DNA from: Anas platyrhynchos
Taxonomy: Eukaryota > Chordata > Aves > Anseriformes > Anatidae
Length of the DNA stretch: 64,000 nt
Assembly (NCBI RefSeq): GCF_047663525.1
Contig: NC_092592.1
Location: forward strand, 27,213,001 to 27,277,000
Reading direction: 5' to 3'
Shown: piece by piece, positions 13,656 to 26,205 of the stretch
How the letters are laid out: the number at the start of each line of letters is the position of its first letter
How positions within the stretch are numbered: position 1 is the first letter of the stretch
The notes under the pieces: generated by a model
Told to the model about the DNA's origin: nothing
Database searches by the model: none
The model's input: only the letters and a program-made list of their open reading frames with translations
Made by a program: the position numbers and the translations under genes

Positions 13656-16600
13656 GTAAGCTGCCTTGACTCTGCAGAATCAACAGCCCTGCTCCAAAGC
13701 TTTTGTTTACGGCCTGGGCAGTGACATGCGGAGTGTAGCTGAGCAGCCTAGTTACTCCACTGGACTGCCTCCAAAGCTGGGGCAGGAATAGAACCTGAAC
13801 AGATGCTGCATGTCTCGTCTGGTCTGAAACCTCCCTTGTAGCTTCCTGCCCTGCAGTGCATGGCTGGGGAGGAACCGCCAGACTGCTCAGGTCAGTAAAT
13901 AGTCTCTGTCCCTTCCTTCTGCCGTGCTTTGTGCTGGTAAGTGTGCATGGTGGAAAAGCTGCTTGCTCCCACCTTACCACACAGAGCAAATAGGTAGGAA
14001 GAAACACAAAAAAATAATGCAGCAAAGACAAACCCGTGCCCATATAGTGTGGGTTGGCAGTTGTGTTCTTCAGCAAGCCAGTTTGCTCACCCTGGTCCAG
14101 AGAGCTGCAGTATAGCTGTTGGGTCAGGGCAATTTCTTGTCCAACAGCTGCATCACCAGGGAGACAGTGTTTTTGTAGTGGCTGGTATCTCGGAGGAGAG
14201 CCTGCATTTTCCTCGCTGTTGAATCAACCTCGGTGTTCAACAAAAGGAGAGACCTCTGACTGGCAGCTTTTTTTTTACCAGTTTGAGAACCTATTCTCTC
14301 TTCTAGCTCTGTCCTTGCTGATTGATGAGTAACTGATGCCTGCCCACTCCATCACGAGCCTGGATGAGTTTGGGAAGGTTACGCCTTCTTCTGTCTACTC
14401 TGCTCCGGAGCAGGCATGCCTGAATTGTTTTTGGTTCCTTCCACAGCATACTTTTTAACATTTTAATGTTTTTTAGATCTTTGCAGTGCTACCATTGGGT
14501 AGGATATGGGCAAAAATCATTTCTGACCACTTCATGTTTTTCTTGGCACCTTTGTGCCTCTTCTTGTCTCCTGCCCTGCTATTTGATACCGTATCTGGAA
14601 TACACACAAAGAAATTTGATGGTAGCCTCCCTGTGACACAGGCTTCTTCCACTATTTTACTCCAGAAATAAGACACATTGGTGTTTCTGTTGTCATCTGT
14701 TCTGTCCCATGGGCTCCTGCCCTCAGCCAGCTTCTCCTTCCCCAGCCTCGTGGCCGCATGACTGATTCGCTTCCTGCATGCCCCATTTTCCATTTGGCCT
14801 GGCAGAAACTCAGGCTGATCATGCCAATTGATTAAAATGACGTTCTCGGTCCTAAGATCATCACAGCTACAAACAATTCATCTAAAAATACTTTGTTTCT
14901 AGCCTCTTTTCTTTTCCAATACCTGAGATTCCTCCAAATTTTGTATGGTTTAAGAATCAATTTAACATCATAATCCAGTCCTGCCTTCTGAAAATCGCCG
15001 GTCCAGGTACCCCTGGGACCTTGTCCTCAAGAGCGTATGAAAGCCCAAATAATTACTGTCTAAACGTGCTGATTGACCCAGTTGTGAATCTGTCTAATCC
15101 ACGCTTCTCGAGATGCCCTGAGAATTGGGACCCTATTAAATGTTTTTTTACTCACAGCTACAGAAAATCCCCTGCATCCCATTTAGCTGTTCCCTCAACA
15201 CAGCGGGAAACCAACCTGATCTGTTACGATTTGTCTTCGGCAGACCCAGCCAGCCTCCTGTCCTCCACGCTGGTTTTCCTAGAGGTGTACAGAAACTGAT
15301 GGCTTCATTAATTGTTCTAACAGCTCGTCAAAAAGGCCCCCGTCTGCCCTGTCCCTCCCCATGTTCTCTTCAAAGTAGGTAATAGGCTCCCTTTTTGCTA
15401 GGCATCTGTCTTTACTTCAGCTTCTGCTGCTGGTCTGATGTGGGGTGATGTCCCCGTACCCAGAGCATTGTACTCAACTGCTGAGAGTTGCAGGATTTCA
15501 TGGAGGGGACAGAGTGAAACTGTTTCAGGAGCTCTGCCGAAGGAGCAGGGCTGATGGGGAGCTAGAGGTTTCCTCTATGGTTTCCAAACTCATCCTGGTC
15601 CCATCCCGTCTTCCTGAACAGGATCTGTTTGCGAACAATTCCTTCCAGATTCTGCCTGGTTTTCTAATCCCCGCCTCTATCTGTGGGATTGCCTTAAAGC
15701 AGATCCTTCTCGGTAGGGAATGACATGCAGGAGCCATTTTCCTTTTCAGCCTTCTTTTCATCTCTCTTTGCTCCCATTAAATGGGTGAGCAGAAACTTCC
15801 CCAAGCCATTCTCCTGGCTCCTTTATGCTTAGCAATCTTGTTCTCACCCCTTTGACGTCCTTTGCTAATGCACTGCTTCACTTCTCTGGCTCTGCCTCTG
15901 TGCTGCTCTTTCTTGCTAATCCCAAAGAAAAATCTCGCTTTCTTCTCCCATTCCCTTTTCAAAGAAGCTTTCAAAGGCCTGCAATACTGCAGCCACAGTG
16001 TGCTGGAAGGTGATGTGCAGAGCGTTTTTATCAATTGGGCTTTCTGGCCTGTAGTGCTGCCTTTGAGAGGACCCAAAGGAAGGAAGTTAGGAAGTTTTCT
16101 AACACTTTTTTTTCAGTTTCTTTGAAACCCCAAGGATGTCATTTGAGGTCCGTGGTGCTTTGATAGAATGAATGGTGTGGATGTGAAGAAATATGTGGAA
16201 AGAGATTCAGCATCTTTCCAAAAGGCTCTGTCTGCAGCTAGGTTTCAGCGGAGTCTCAAAATAGTCTGATTAGGGATCGATTTCTGCAGGGGAAATTACA
16301 CTAATTTGACTTTTAATTAGATATAGTAGTCAGTGTAAACCTCCTCCCATTGTACAAATCTCTTAAGAGCTGCTCGTTGATTGGAAACCGGTTTAATTGG
16401 TGAGGCTTGCTACAAAATAGGAGTATCTGTACAGCGTTACGCAAGTCGAGCTATAATGACACAAAACTAGAACTGAATTATGTTTTACTCCCATAGTTAG
16501 TGCCCCCGATTCATTCATCCTTTCCTTTGCTCCTTCTTCTCCAGGTGATGCACTTTGTGCATTTCCAGTTTCTTTTGAAGCCTATGGGATAAATGTGATC

Positions 16601-18965
16601 CAAGCTGCTAATGGGTAGAAAACAAATTTAAAAGCTCTTCAGCGTGCTCTGTACAGAAGAGAGGACACGTTCTGCCTTTATTTCCTTGCAGGATAAATGT
16701 TAAACTCTGGGTTTACTTTCTGAGGCTTGTACAAGCCTCTCTGAAGAGTTCTGGTAGCTTCCATGCTGGCAGCTATGCCCGAGCTGCCTGCTGCACCGGG
16801 AGCTGGGAGGGCTTCTGGGGTGTAGCCTCGCAAATGGAGCAGCTCAGCCAGACCGCAGGAAGTGTCTGAAGTTTCTCCTTCTACAGGCAGACACCTCCCC
16901 GTGTCACTGTCTGCTCTTCCAACCCCAAAAGAGAAATGAGCTCCAGCTCCCTGTGCTGAGGATAACTCAATTTAACTCTCATTTGAGCTATTCTTACCTT
17001 TTGAGCTGGTCAGCTCAGAGCTGCTTGCTATCCTGGAGAAAAAAAAAATGCTGGGCAGAGATGTACAGAAATGTCAGGGTCATCTTGTGTGTCGTTATGC
17101 CCACTTTCCCAAACTTGTGTTCAAGCAGATCGAAGTCCACCTACACTGCTCTTGACCAAAGTTTGTGAGTAAGCTCCTCTTGAAACCCAGAGCTATCTTT
17201 AAGTGAAAACAGCTCCACACTGGCCCAAGCTAATCTGTTTCACTGCTTCCCAACCCGCAGGGTTAAAAGAATTTCCTCTTTTCCGGTGTGTATCTTTTGC
17301 CTTAAATTAAGCTGAGCGTTTCTTGCCCCATCCCCGGGGAGTCAGAGAAATATTACTCACTGTTCTCTTCCTGACCTCATTTTACATACTGGTGAGTGTT
17401 TGCTCTATTCCCCCTAAACCTCCTCTTTGCAAATTAAACAGGTTTAATTTCTTGTGCTCTGCCCCATAGCTACACTTTCTGCTAAGCCTTGTGCTCTCGT
17501 CGTTTGTCACTCCAGCTTCCCTTTCTGGGCTTGCAGAGACTGCTGCCTCCTCTGTCCTACAGACCTGTATGCGTGTACAAATTGAGTGGGGCCAGGTCCT
17601 GTGAGCAGGGCTCCTGTTCCCTGGTGGGGAGACCGCCCAGTGCAGACCTGATTTCTGGAGACCTAGATCTTAAATAAGCCATCTTTAGGTCCATACACCT
17701 TTGCTAGCTTGCTCATGTTGCTAGGGTCAGTTCAATGAGTTTTATTGGGGTTCATTTCACAGCTTTCCCTTTTAACATTCCGTGTTTTGATTTGTTTCCC
17801 ACTCTTTAACACGTTCAGCCTTTGGGGGAGCTTTCTGCCCTTCCCTCCAGGACAGCAGGTAGGACCCTCAACAGTATAAACACAGCCACCTTCTCTTCCA
17901 GCCCCGAGTGTTTGGATTCCTCGTTCTACTTTTATTTAATTCATCCCCCAGTGCTTTTAAAAAGCACAAAACACCAAACAGGTCATCAACAACCATATTA
18001 TCACAGGCTCCGGGTCTCTGGGAGCTGTAATCCCGTTGTTTGGATGAGCTTGTGTCAGTTTTGCTCCCTATCACTGCTGCCACAGACAATGTTTGACTCT
18101 GTTTTCTCATTGCTGAGTGCAGCTGAGACTGAGCCCAGGCTGGGGCTGGCATGTTTGGCCAGCACGTCTGCAGGCACACAGCGAGGAGGAAAGCTGCTCT
18201 ACCATGGGTCTGCCCACCTCTCCCTCGCAGGCTGTGTGGGTGACCACGAGTCGGACATCATTAAGGGATAAAGATGCTTCTTCAGTGACAGCCAGTGATC
18301 CAACACTGAGGGTAGGGCACTCAGCACAGAATAGGGACAGCTGGCTCCAAACCCATGGTTTCCTGCCAGCTTGGGCTGTAATTTGTGTTTACAGCACAGT
18401 AGCATGTCCTCTCTCCCTCCCTTGACTCCCCATCTTTGGCTCTGTGGGTTCTGGAGCAGGACAGGCCATGGCACTGCAGCCATCCAGGGCAATGCTGGCT
18501 GGCACTCACAGAAAATGCTCTTCCAGCTGCAGCCTGGAAGTGCTTGCTTTCCCTGTGCTTTGCCCAAGAACAGGGAATACCTCAGGTCTCGTTAGCTCAT
18601 GCATCCAAGCAGAGCATCCTCTCCCATCTCTTTATTGTGAATTTACTCTCCTTCCTGGGACATTGCTTTAAACCCATCTTGTCATCCCACAAAGCAGCTG
18701 ATCCTCAGGGATTTCTTGCCGAGGTGGAGACTCAGTAGAGAACTTCTCAGAGCTGTACCAGCACGCAGAACAGTTTGTGCTGAGCACAGAGGTCAGCAGT
18801 GTCAGCGTTGCTGTACCCACTGGGAGCCGAGACGAGTCCCTCGGCTAAACCATCTTGTTTTGTCTCTGTCAGGTGCGGTCCATCAGCATCAACGTGAGGA
18901 AGAACCTTGCTTTCAACACGCTGAGCCAGGAGCTCCTGCTGAAGGAATTCTCCACCATCTCCTGA
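13539..18965 (+). CDS. ARMH3: ARMH3, last two coding exons (3' end of gene)
   Basis: This is the C-terminal end of armadillo-like helical domain-containing protein 3 (C10orf76), built from exons 13539-13655 and 18873-18965 with a stop at 18963-18965. The family is a large alpha-helical Golgi protein reported to bind PI4KB and act with GBF1 in PI4P supply. The 39 residues of the first exon ([12 protein letters not shown] through FFKEL) and the 30 of the second ([12 protein letters not shown], ending EFSTIS) match my memory of the human C-terminus almost residue for residue. Both exons have consensus AG/GT borders and join in phase 0. The exon expected upstream, encoding the segment that ends in SEEQ, is not found in 1-13538, so the preceding intron is longer than 13.5 kb. 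KCNIP2 follows on the same strand, as in human. Identity is sure; only about 69 residues are visible. Confidence 0.95.
13656..18872 (+). other. ARMH3: ARMH3 last intron
   Basis: A 5.2 kb intron with GT-AG borders. Its open frames show no recognisable protein. An AT-rich block at about 16270-16420 with several TAATT/ATTA cores is the only segment that stands out. Confidence 0.85.
18873..18965 (+). CDS. ARMH3: ARMH3 terminal coding exon
   Basis: 93 bp: 30 codons plus TGA. It follows the acceptor TCTCTGTCAG. It encodes [10 protein letters not shown] and ends KEFSTIS, matching the human C-terminus with a few conservative changes. Confidence 0.95.
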   Translation: MRSISINVRKNLAFNTLSQELLLKEFSTIS

Positions 18966-19345
18966 AGCAGGGGAGCGGCAGCTGCGCAGGGCTGACCGGA
19001 GATGGGCCTGTCTCGCGGGGACACCGCGGATCCGCGGCTGATCGCCCCTCGCCTTTCACCTGCAGAACAGACTGCATTTCTTCCAGGGGAGAGCCTTGCT
19101 GCTGTGTGTTTGATCCCAAAGGCGTGTGTTTCAACAGGACTGTGGCTGAGAGAGGTGATCGGCGTGCGGAGGAGGAGGAGGAAGCAATTCTGTAAGGTGC
19201 CACGGGGGTGGGCAGCTGTTTCTGTCACGTAGCAGTGGGAGATTCCCTCCGCAGCCTCAGGGAAGATGCACTGGAAACCTTCGTAGCAGAGGTGGGGAGA
19301 GCTCACAACCAAAGTAATAAAATCAGTCCAGCTGTGTGAGGCAGT
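18966..19345 (+). other. ARMH3: ARMH3 3' UTR (proximal end)
   Basis: The segment runs from the stop codon to just beyond the first AATAAA (19316-19321), which is followed by a TG-rich stretch (gctgtgtgag...gttgtctgttcc), as expected of a cleavage region. A longer 3' UTR ending near 21.2 kb remains possible. Confidence 0.6.
19316..19321 (+). terminator. ARMH3: ARMH3 poly(A) signal (proximal)
   Basis: Canonical AATAAA about 350 bp after the ARMH3 stop codon, with TG-rich sequence downstream. Confidence 0.65.
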
Positions 19346-20862
19346 TCTGGGTTGAGGCTGTTGTCTGTTCCACTGGAGAGCTCTGACCCCAGGCAAGGGC
19401 TGCGCTTTTCGAGCAGCCTGGATCAACCCTCCCTCCACCCCGTAGGTCAAACCCATTGCCATCCCACCGGGAGTTTTGGGAGGATATAAAACAGATTCCT
19501 AAGAGAGTATACCCTGATTGCTGCTGGTTTCAGATGTCAGTGTTTGAACCAAGCCATCAAATTACTGGAGAAGGATAAAATTTTCAGCTTACCAGTCCAG
19601 CTTGTTGGTCCGGCCTGAGCCAGTATGCAAGGGTATGGGTCATCGAAGTGAGCCATTTGCAACAGGAGAACACCTCTGGTTGGTGCACCCTTGCTCATCT
19701 CATCTCTGCTGTTCCTGAGGTTGAGGGAAACTTTGACATATTTCACTTCCATGGGGCAGAGGACAGGCTGGCTCCCACCCACACACGCTCCCCTTGTTGC
19801 CCATCAGAGACTGCATTGTGACAATCTTCCTCTTCCTCGCAGGAATGTCTGCCTTGCACGTTTGCAAGTGCCTGGTGATGTTCATGAGCTAAAAAGTCCC
19901 CAGTTTTTCCCTCGTGTGTAGCTTGCAGGTACTGCAGTTAAAAAGAGGAGTAGTTACTTCACTTTCTAGCTTGTCCATCCGTCTTCACTAAGTGACTCAC
20001 CACAAAATTGCTAAGGAAGAGCTCCAGGATGAAGCCCTGGGAGCCCTTTCTGCTCAAGAGCCAGCGTTTCAGAGGTGCCCGTGTCAGCTGGAGCCCGCTC
20101 TGGGTGCTGTGTCAGGCTGCCAACTCAGGAACATGCAGCACAAACACCTTCTCCCTGCTCATGCGTTTTCAGCTCCTGGCAGTGTATGGTAGGATGTGGC
20201 CTGACTTGGTGGGTTGAACTAAAGAAGTTAATGACATCCCAGATCCACTTTTTTTCCTAGAAAACATGGAAAAAAAAAAAGTGCCTAGTCCTGCTCCTAG
20301 CATCATAGGTCAGAGTAGTGAGTGGTGTCCTGCTCATTCTCTGCCAGTTTTAGGCAATGTTTGTTCATGCTAACACGTGCTAATTAGTTCAATGTTTCAT
20401 CTTTACCTGCCGTGAGCATGGGAAACCGAAAGCTGTGTCCTTGGCCACCCGCTGCTCGCAGAACCAGAGGAAGAACATGTTTTCCTCGGGAGCGCTGGCT
20501 TCTCCCAGCAGAGGACGTTTTTCCCCAGCACGGATCATTTGGCTTTTATCAGCTAAGGCAGACGCTTCCGTGCTTTCCTGCCAGGTGAGTGCGTGTCAGA
20601 GGGATGGTGCCTGGGAGAAGCAGGCTCCGTGAAGTCACTGCTCAAGAACAGGACAAACAAGCAGGAATAGTTGCAGCACGTGGCCCTGTAGTCTGTAGTG
20701 TGTTTGAGAAGCTCTTGCTTAGACCAGCTCCTCTCCAAGGGGCAAACTTCCTCCCCAAGGGGGCTCCAGTTCCTCCAGCACAGCCCCAGCATCGTCGCTG
20801 TTGGAATATCGAGTCGACCAGCTCGAGGTAGGACTCAGAGTCCCGTGCCTCCTTTTCTCTGA

Positions 20863-20889
20863 TCCCGTCTAGACTGAGACTAGACGGGA
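20863..20889. repeat. perfect inverted repeat (hairpin)
   Basis: TCCCGTCTAG (20863-20872) is followed by a 7-nt spacer ACTGAGA and its exact reverse complement CTAGACGGGA (20880-20889). The loop motif AGACTGAGA recurs directly after the stem. Function unknown. Confidence 0.8.
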
Positions 20890-20933
20890 GACTGAGAGCC
20901 GGGGATGAGCCTGGCTCTGCCTCTGCAGCCTTT

Positions 20934-20975
20934 GGGATTCTCAGCTTTTCACCTCTGGGATTCTCAGCTTTTCAC
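20934..20975 (+). repeat. short direct duplication, 23-bp period
   Basis: The 19-mer GGGATTCTCAGCTTTTCAC occurs at 20934-20952 and again at 20957-20975, separated by CTCT. Confidence 0.9.
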
Positions 20976-21166
20976 TCTGGGCTCAGCTGCCCAAGGACTC
21001 ATTTCCCCACGGTGCTCCCTTACTGGGACGAACTGGCACACCCCGGCTGTGACTGGGAGCAGCTCCTCGGGTGGGCTGAGCCAGGGCAGGCTGTCACGCA
21101 TGTCCTCTTGTCACACTGTCACCAAACCAAGCGCTGTAAATGGATGTACATATGGATCTAGAGCTC

Positions 21167-21172
21167 AATAAA
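21167..21172 (+). terminator. possible distal ARMH3 poly(A) signal
   Basis: Canonical AATAAA followed about 25 bp later by gtgtgcagcgtctgtcc, a plausible GU-rich downstream element. The position is 2.2 kb beyond the ARMH3 stop. Whether transcripts reach it cannot be told from sequence. Confidence 0.3.
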
Positions 21173-24100
21173 TAGCAGAGCCCTGCCTGGCCAGCGTGTG
21201 CAGCGTCTGTCCTTCACCCAGGGGAGAGTCGGGGAGTTTTGGGGGTGGCCCTGGCCCCGTTTGGTGGCACGGTGGCTGCTTGTGGTGCTTCTCAGCACTG
21301 CTTCCTCCTCGTTCCAGGCTGCAGGTGTCTGGCAGCCAGCAGCCAGCACTCATCAGCCTCCTCCAAGCCCCTCTTGCTGCCATTAAGGCGAACATAAGGC
21401 TGAGAGCCTGCGGGTGTGAGGGAGGAACGCAGGGTCCTACCTGTGCACAGTGTGATGCTCTCCCTGCTGCTGGAGCCAGCAAACTCCTCCTCACAGGTTT
21501 TGCAACAGATTTGCGTGTTTTGGTAATCAGCGTAATACCGCTTGTCTTTTGAGGACGGCTTGAGCTGAGTAGAGAGTCATTTAACTCCAGCACTCAGCCT
21601 CAGGACGTGGAGCGTGACCCCAAACTTCCCTGTATCTGATCTGAGCAGTTTGCGGGTGTTTTATTATATCTAATTCATAACCCAGTCTATTATTGGAAGA
21701 GCTGTTTCTGAGGCTTGGGGAGCAGGGGGGGAGAAATCAGATTCCTGCCTTTAAATTAGGCAGCCGCTGCAGGGAGACAAATATTTTACAAAATAATGAC
21801 CAAATTCTGCAGGAGAAAAATTGAGTTTGGGCTCAACTTTGGAGGGAGTTATTAAAAATTGATTTGCAAGTGCCACTGTGATTTTTGGGGACCAGCTCCT
21901 CTTTCCTAGCTCTTAAAAGCCCCGTTTTTCACCCAAAGTGAGAGAGAGGCAGCTCTCAGGGTGCCAGGCGTCCCCAGTCCGTGGTGGGTTGTTGGAGGAG
22001 GCACCTTGGGCTCGGGGTGCTCAGTGGGAAGCTCTGCCCAGTACAACCCTGCTCAGCACAGCCAGGATGAGGGCATTTGCTCATCCCAACATGCATCTAA
22101 CCAGAAAACTGGGCAGAGGTTTTGTCCCTGGGGAGGTGGTGGGGTTTGGGCAGGTGAGGAGTTGTGGTAACCTGGAAGGAAAGTGGAAACGCTCAGGTTT
22201 GGGGGCTGCAGGCATCCTAGCGGGGCAGGTTAAGCTGGCCTCTTCCCCCAGAACTTGCGCTGGGAACTAATTACTGCCTTTGCTGACATTTTCAGGGGGT
22301 GAGCAGCTGCCAAAGTACATCGTGAACGGAAACCTGGGCCAGGAGGCTGGAGAAAGGCTGTTAGGAAGCCTGTGGGACCTGGCCTTCCCTGCGGCTCTGG
22401 GAGCTCTTTGTGCTGGTCAGAGCATGGTGCGGGGGAGCTCACAAGGACACAGGACATGTGGATGACCCCAAGTAACTGGGATGGGGAGAATAACTGCACA
22501 CTTGCTTCACTTCTCTTTTTAAAGCATCTTTAGGCTACCTTCGGCAGGCACAGGGATGAGCATCGGGTTCTGGCCCTGCAGGAGCAGCCCCGGGGCTCCT
22601 CGCCGTGCTCCTCTCACCCAACTTTGGCTGCTGGAGCCCGGGTTGGGTCCCGCTCTGCGGCCTCTGCTCTGCCGTGCCGTCCCTCCAGGGCTAATTGAAT
22701 CATATGGCTGGAAATTGAATTCAATTGAAAAGATTAAATGAGCCAGGCTCGCCGCTCACTGCAGCGCAGCTCCCAGCCCTGCTGCCGGAGGCTGGGAGCT
22801 CCCGGGAGTCCCACGAGGGCACGGAGGGGATGGGGGGGCTGCGGGGTGCTGGACACCCCCAGGGCAGGGCTCTCCTCCAGCCCCGCTGTGCCAGGTGAGC
22901 TCTCACCCCTTTTCCTGCCACGTGCAGCCCTGCTGAGTCCCAGGGCCCCCAGGTCACCCTCCTGCAGGTTGGGTCCATGCTTGTTTCCTCTCTGAAGCAA
23001 TTAGTGACTAATTAACTAGAGCCCCCTGGCTCCAGGGTTCATCCAGGGCCTTCGGGGTGGTGTGTGGGGGCGAGGGTGCTCCGGTGACCCGTGGCTGTGC
23101 CCTGCTGAAAGGCTCAAGACCCTACTGAGTTAGGGGATGCTCCAGTCCAAACCCTGCTCTCTAAAACAGCCTTCGCTCAGATTTTGCATCTGCCATGCAG
23201 AAGTGGCAGGAAAAAAAACACTCAGGGTGGGCACAGAGCCCCCACAGCCCACCCAGCAGCGGGGCCAGATCCTTGCTGGGGCCTCGCTCCTTGCTGGCAG
23301 CTGGGAAGGGCAGCTGAGGGCGCAGAGTGTGCACACCCCTTCCTCCCTCCCCCGTGCCCAGATTTCTCACACCTGCTGGTTTAGCACGTTACAGCTGAGG
23401 CTCCCTTTCTCCTGCAGTATTCCTGCCTGCGAGGCTCCCCCAGCAGCTTGCAGGCGTCTGTTTATCCTCGAGATCCGCAGCTGAAATTCCCCCCGGATCC
23501 AAGTCTCGCAGCAGCAGGAGGCGCTCCCCGTGGAGCCGGGCACCTTCGCAGGGCTGCGAGTTTCCTCTGCTCCAGCCGTGTCCTCGGTAATTCCCCAGGG
23601 GGACTTGTGCAGGAGGCAAAGCTGGCTGAAGGAGCTCCCGTTTCTGCCCTTCGCTCATGGAGCTTCTGGCAGGGGGGGAGCAGAGCTGCCCCTCGCTGCT
23701 GAGTGTAAGCCACAGCCCAGAGGTGACCACAGCCAAAATAAAATTGATGGCACGTGCTGGGAGCACGGCCCGAGGATGGCTATTGATGGCCACGGCTTTA
23801 AAATACTGTTAACAGGGGATAAATCCCCGTGATTTAGAGCACTCAGCAATTACACGTTTAAAATTTCCTAAAGCTAGGCTCAGACTCCCAGTCCTGCTCC
23901 CTGCTTTTCCCGTAGAATTAATAGGACTGGAGATACGCAATGAGGCGATGCCAAGGCTGGGAGGGCGGATCGCTGCCTTGTGGTTACCTAACGAAGTGTT
24001 AAATTACATCTTTCCCTGGCCCCCTGCACCGGCCTGGGCTGCGAGGGGCTGGGTGCTGCCAGCTCCTGCCGTACACACGCTCATCCTTTAAATCCCCTGC

Positions 24101-24910
24101 ACCCCCTGCCCTTTGTGCAGCACGGGCAGCTCCTGCAGGACCCCCGGAGGCTGCTCCCCTCCTGAACCCACAGATCCCTGCTCCCCATCCCACCCCGTGC
24201 TACCCACCAAGCCTTTCCCCCCTCTCCCCAGCCTGGCAAAGCATCTCACGCTCGCCTGCAGGAGCACTTAGCTGGGATAAAAATAGCCACCTTCGCCTCC
24301 CCACAGACCAGAAGGTGAAAACTTCCCCGTGCAGCTCCGCAGGGCCTGGCACGGCCTCAGCGGGACGGACCCGAGGGTGCTGGAGGCGAGGTGGGATTGC
24401 CCAGGTGAGCCCCCACAGCCCTCCCCACCCCAACATCTCTCCAGGACATGGCCAGTCCCCAGGGGCTGCTGGTGGATGCGGCTGGGGATGCAATGGAGCA
24501 GGGAGCAGAGGGTGAGGATGGATGAGCCCGGCCATGTGGGGGTCTCCAGGGGGTCCCTGGGGTGGTTGGGGTCCTGCCCCAGCTGGGCTGAGCAGAGGGG
24601 CAGCGGCAGGGCTGTCCCAGGAGCTTCCTTCTCTCCAGCCAGGCTGCTGCACGCCAGCTCCGTGGCTGGGCGGTGGGGAGGGAACGTGTTTCCCCAGCCC
24701 TTCTCCGAGCATTTCTCCGCTGCGTTTTCTTCGCTAAATGGCTCTTATTTTTAGATCCAGGCAGTTGCTAAGCATCGCTGCCTCGCTAAGGCGGCTTCTT
24801 TCATGGCTTGACACCAAAGCACGCTGACAACACGCCGCCGCGTGAGCGCCGGCCCTCCCTCCTCGCTGCTCCACGTTCCCTTCCTGCCCTGCAGCTCCTG
24901 GGAGCCAGCA

Positions 24911-24980
24911 GGGATGGGATGGGATGGGATGGGATGGGATGGGATGGGATGGGATGGGATGGGATGGGATGGGATGGGAT
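24911..24980 (+). repeat. (GGGAT)14 microsatellite
   Basis: Fourteen uninterrupted copies of GGGAT, then a degenerate GGAAC. The number of copies leaves a long open frame on both strands (repeating GMGWD or SHPIP type peptides), which is an artefact. It lies about 1.2 kb upstream of the KCNIP2 first exon. Confidence 0.97.
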
Positions 24981-25639
24981 GGAACGGGGTGCCCTGCCTG
25001 CCCCCAGCCCCTGCTCCCCTCCATCTCCCCGTGCGTCCTCCCTGGGACGAAGGTTGCCAAATGCCAGCGGCCCCCAAAACACACCCAGGCCCTGTGGCAC
25101 GGTGCCGTGGGGACTTGCAGCACACTCTGCGTCCCCCCCAGTCCCCCTCGGTCGCAGATGGCAGCAGATCACCAGGGGCAGCAGTGGCACCGCCGGCGCC
25201 CAGCACCAGATGTGGCCGTGGGGCTGTGAGCCCCGCTCCTGGCAGCACCGAGCCCCTGCAAGGCACCTGCCCCCCCCCGTGCTGCTGCTGCACCCCCTTC
25301 TGTGGGGCTGGAAGGGGGAACCCTGCTGTGACCCTGTGTGGGAAACTCGTGCTGGGGATGGGGGCGGCACGGGGGGGCTGCTCCCTCTTTTGGGTGCAAA
25401 CAGGAGGGTTTTGGGACGCCCTCGTTGCGCCTTTGTGGTGTCTTGGCCCCTGCACGGCCCCTCTGCCTCTGGCCAGCTCCCAGCCCAGCTTCTCCCCCAT
25501 ACAGCAGCCTCTCCAGCCTGGGCTTCGTCTCCTTGAGGAAGGGGTGAAGACCCCCTTGGGGATCCCAAAAAGTAGGGTTTGGGGTGCCCTCACCTCCCTG
25601 CAGCAGGGTGTGGGGGCCTGCGCTCCTCCTGCTGCCCTG

Positions 25640-25760
25640 CGCCTTTTCCATCCCGGTCCCCTTCTCCATCCCTGTCCCATTCCCTATCCCCTTCTCCATC
25701 TCCATCCCCATCTCCTGTCCCCTTCCCCATCCCCATTCCCATCCCCATCCCCACGCAGCC
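25640..25760 (+). repeat. C-rich simple-sequence tract (CCATCCC-like)
   Basis: Imperfect tandem array of CCATCCC/CCCTTCT units with many C-runs. The - strand has G-runs of three to four spaced by short loops, so G-quadruplex formation is possible. It lies just upstream of the KCNIP2 CpG island. Confidence 0.7.
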
Positions 25761-25790
25761 CCCCGACCATCCCCAGATCCCCCGGACAGC

Positions 25791-26205
25791 CGATTCATCC
25801 CCCAGCGCCTCTCCCCTTCCCTCTCCCACCCCCGCACCCCCCAGGGCGCATCTCACCGGCCGAGACGCGACCCCAATCACCCCCCTCACCCCCCCACCGG
25901 CCCGGGCCGTGCCTCAGTTTCCCCGCGGCGGCGGGGCCGGGCCGGCGGCTCCCGGGAGGAGGCGGGGAAGGACGGGAGGGGAGGGGGCGGCCGTGCCCAG
26001 CCCCGGCGGCGGCGGCGGCGCGCTCCTGCGAGCCGTGCCGAGCCGTGCCGAGCTCCCGGCTCCGCTGGCCCCTTCCCGCAGCCGCCGGGAGCGGCGGGGC
26101 GGGGGGAGGCGGCGGCGGCGGCTCCGGGGGGGGTGTCCCCAACCCCCTGCCCGGCGGCGGAGCCCGTGCGCCCCGTCGCGGATCCCCCCGACCCCGGCCA
26201 AGAAG
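25791..26205 (+). promoter_or_regulatory. KCNIP2: KCNIP2 main promoter / CpG island and 5' UTR
   Basis: Very GC-rich and dense in CpG, with CGG/GGC repeats and GC-box-like GGGCGG/GGGGCGG strings and no TATA box near the expected start. It leads directly into the classical first coding exon and is taken as its promoter plus 5' UTR. The exact transcription start cannot be read from sequence. Confidence 0.65.

Larger units (their letters stand above)
19346..25790. other. ARMH3-KCNIP2 intergenic region
   Basis: No gene supported. GC content rises from left to right. Contents noted separately: a 10-bp-stem hairpin (20863-20889), a 19-bp direct duplication (20934-20975), a possible distal poly(A) signal (21167), an AT-rich candidate regulatory block (21640-21860), the GGGAT microsatellite (24911-24980) and a C-rich simple-sequence tract (25640-25760). 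Long open frames here on both strands are by-products of high GC and of the repeats. Confidence 0.7.
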
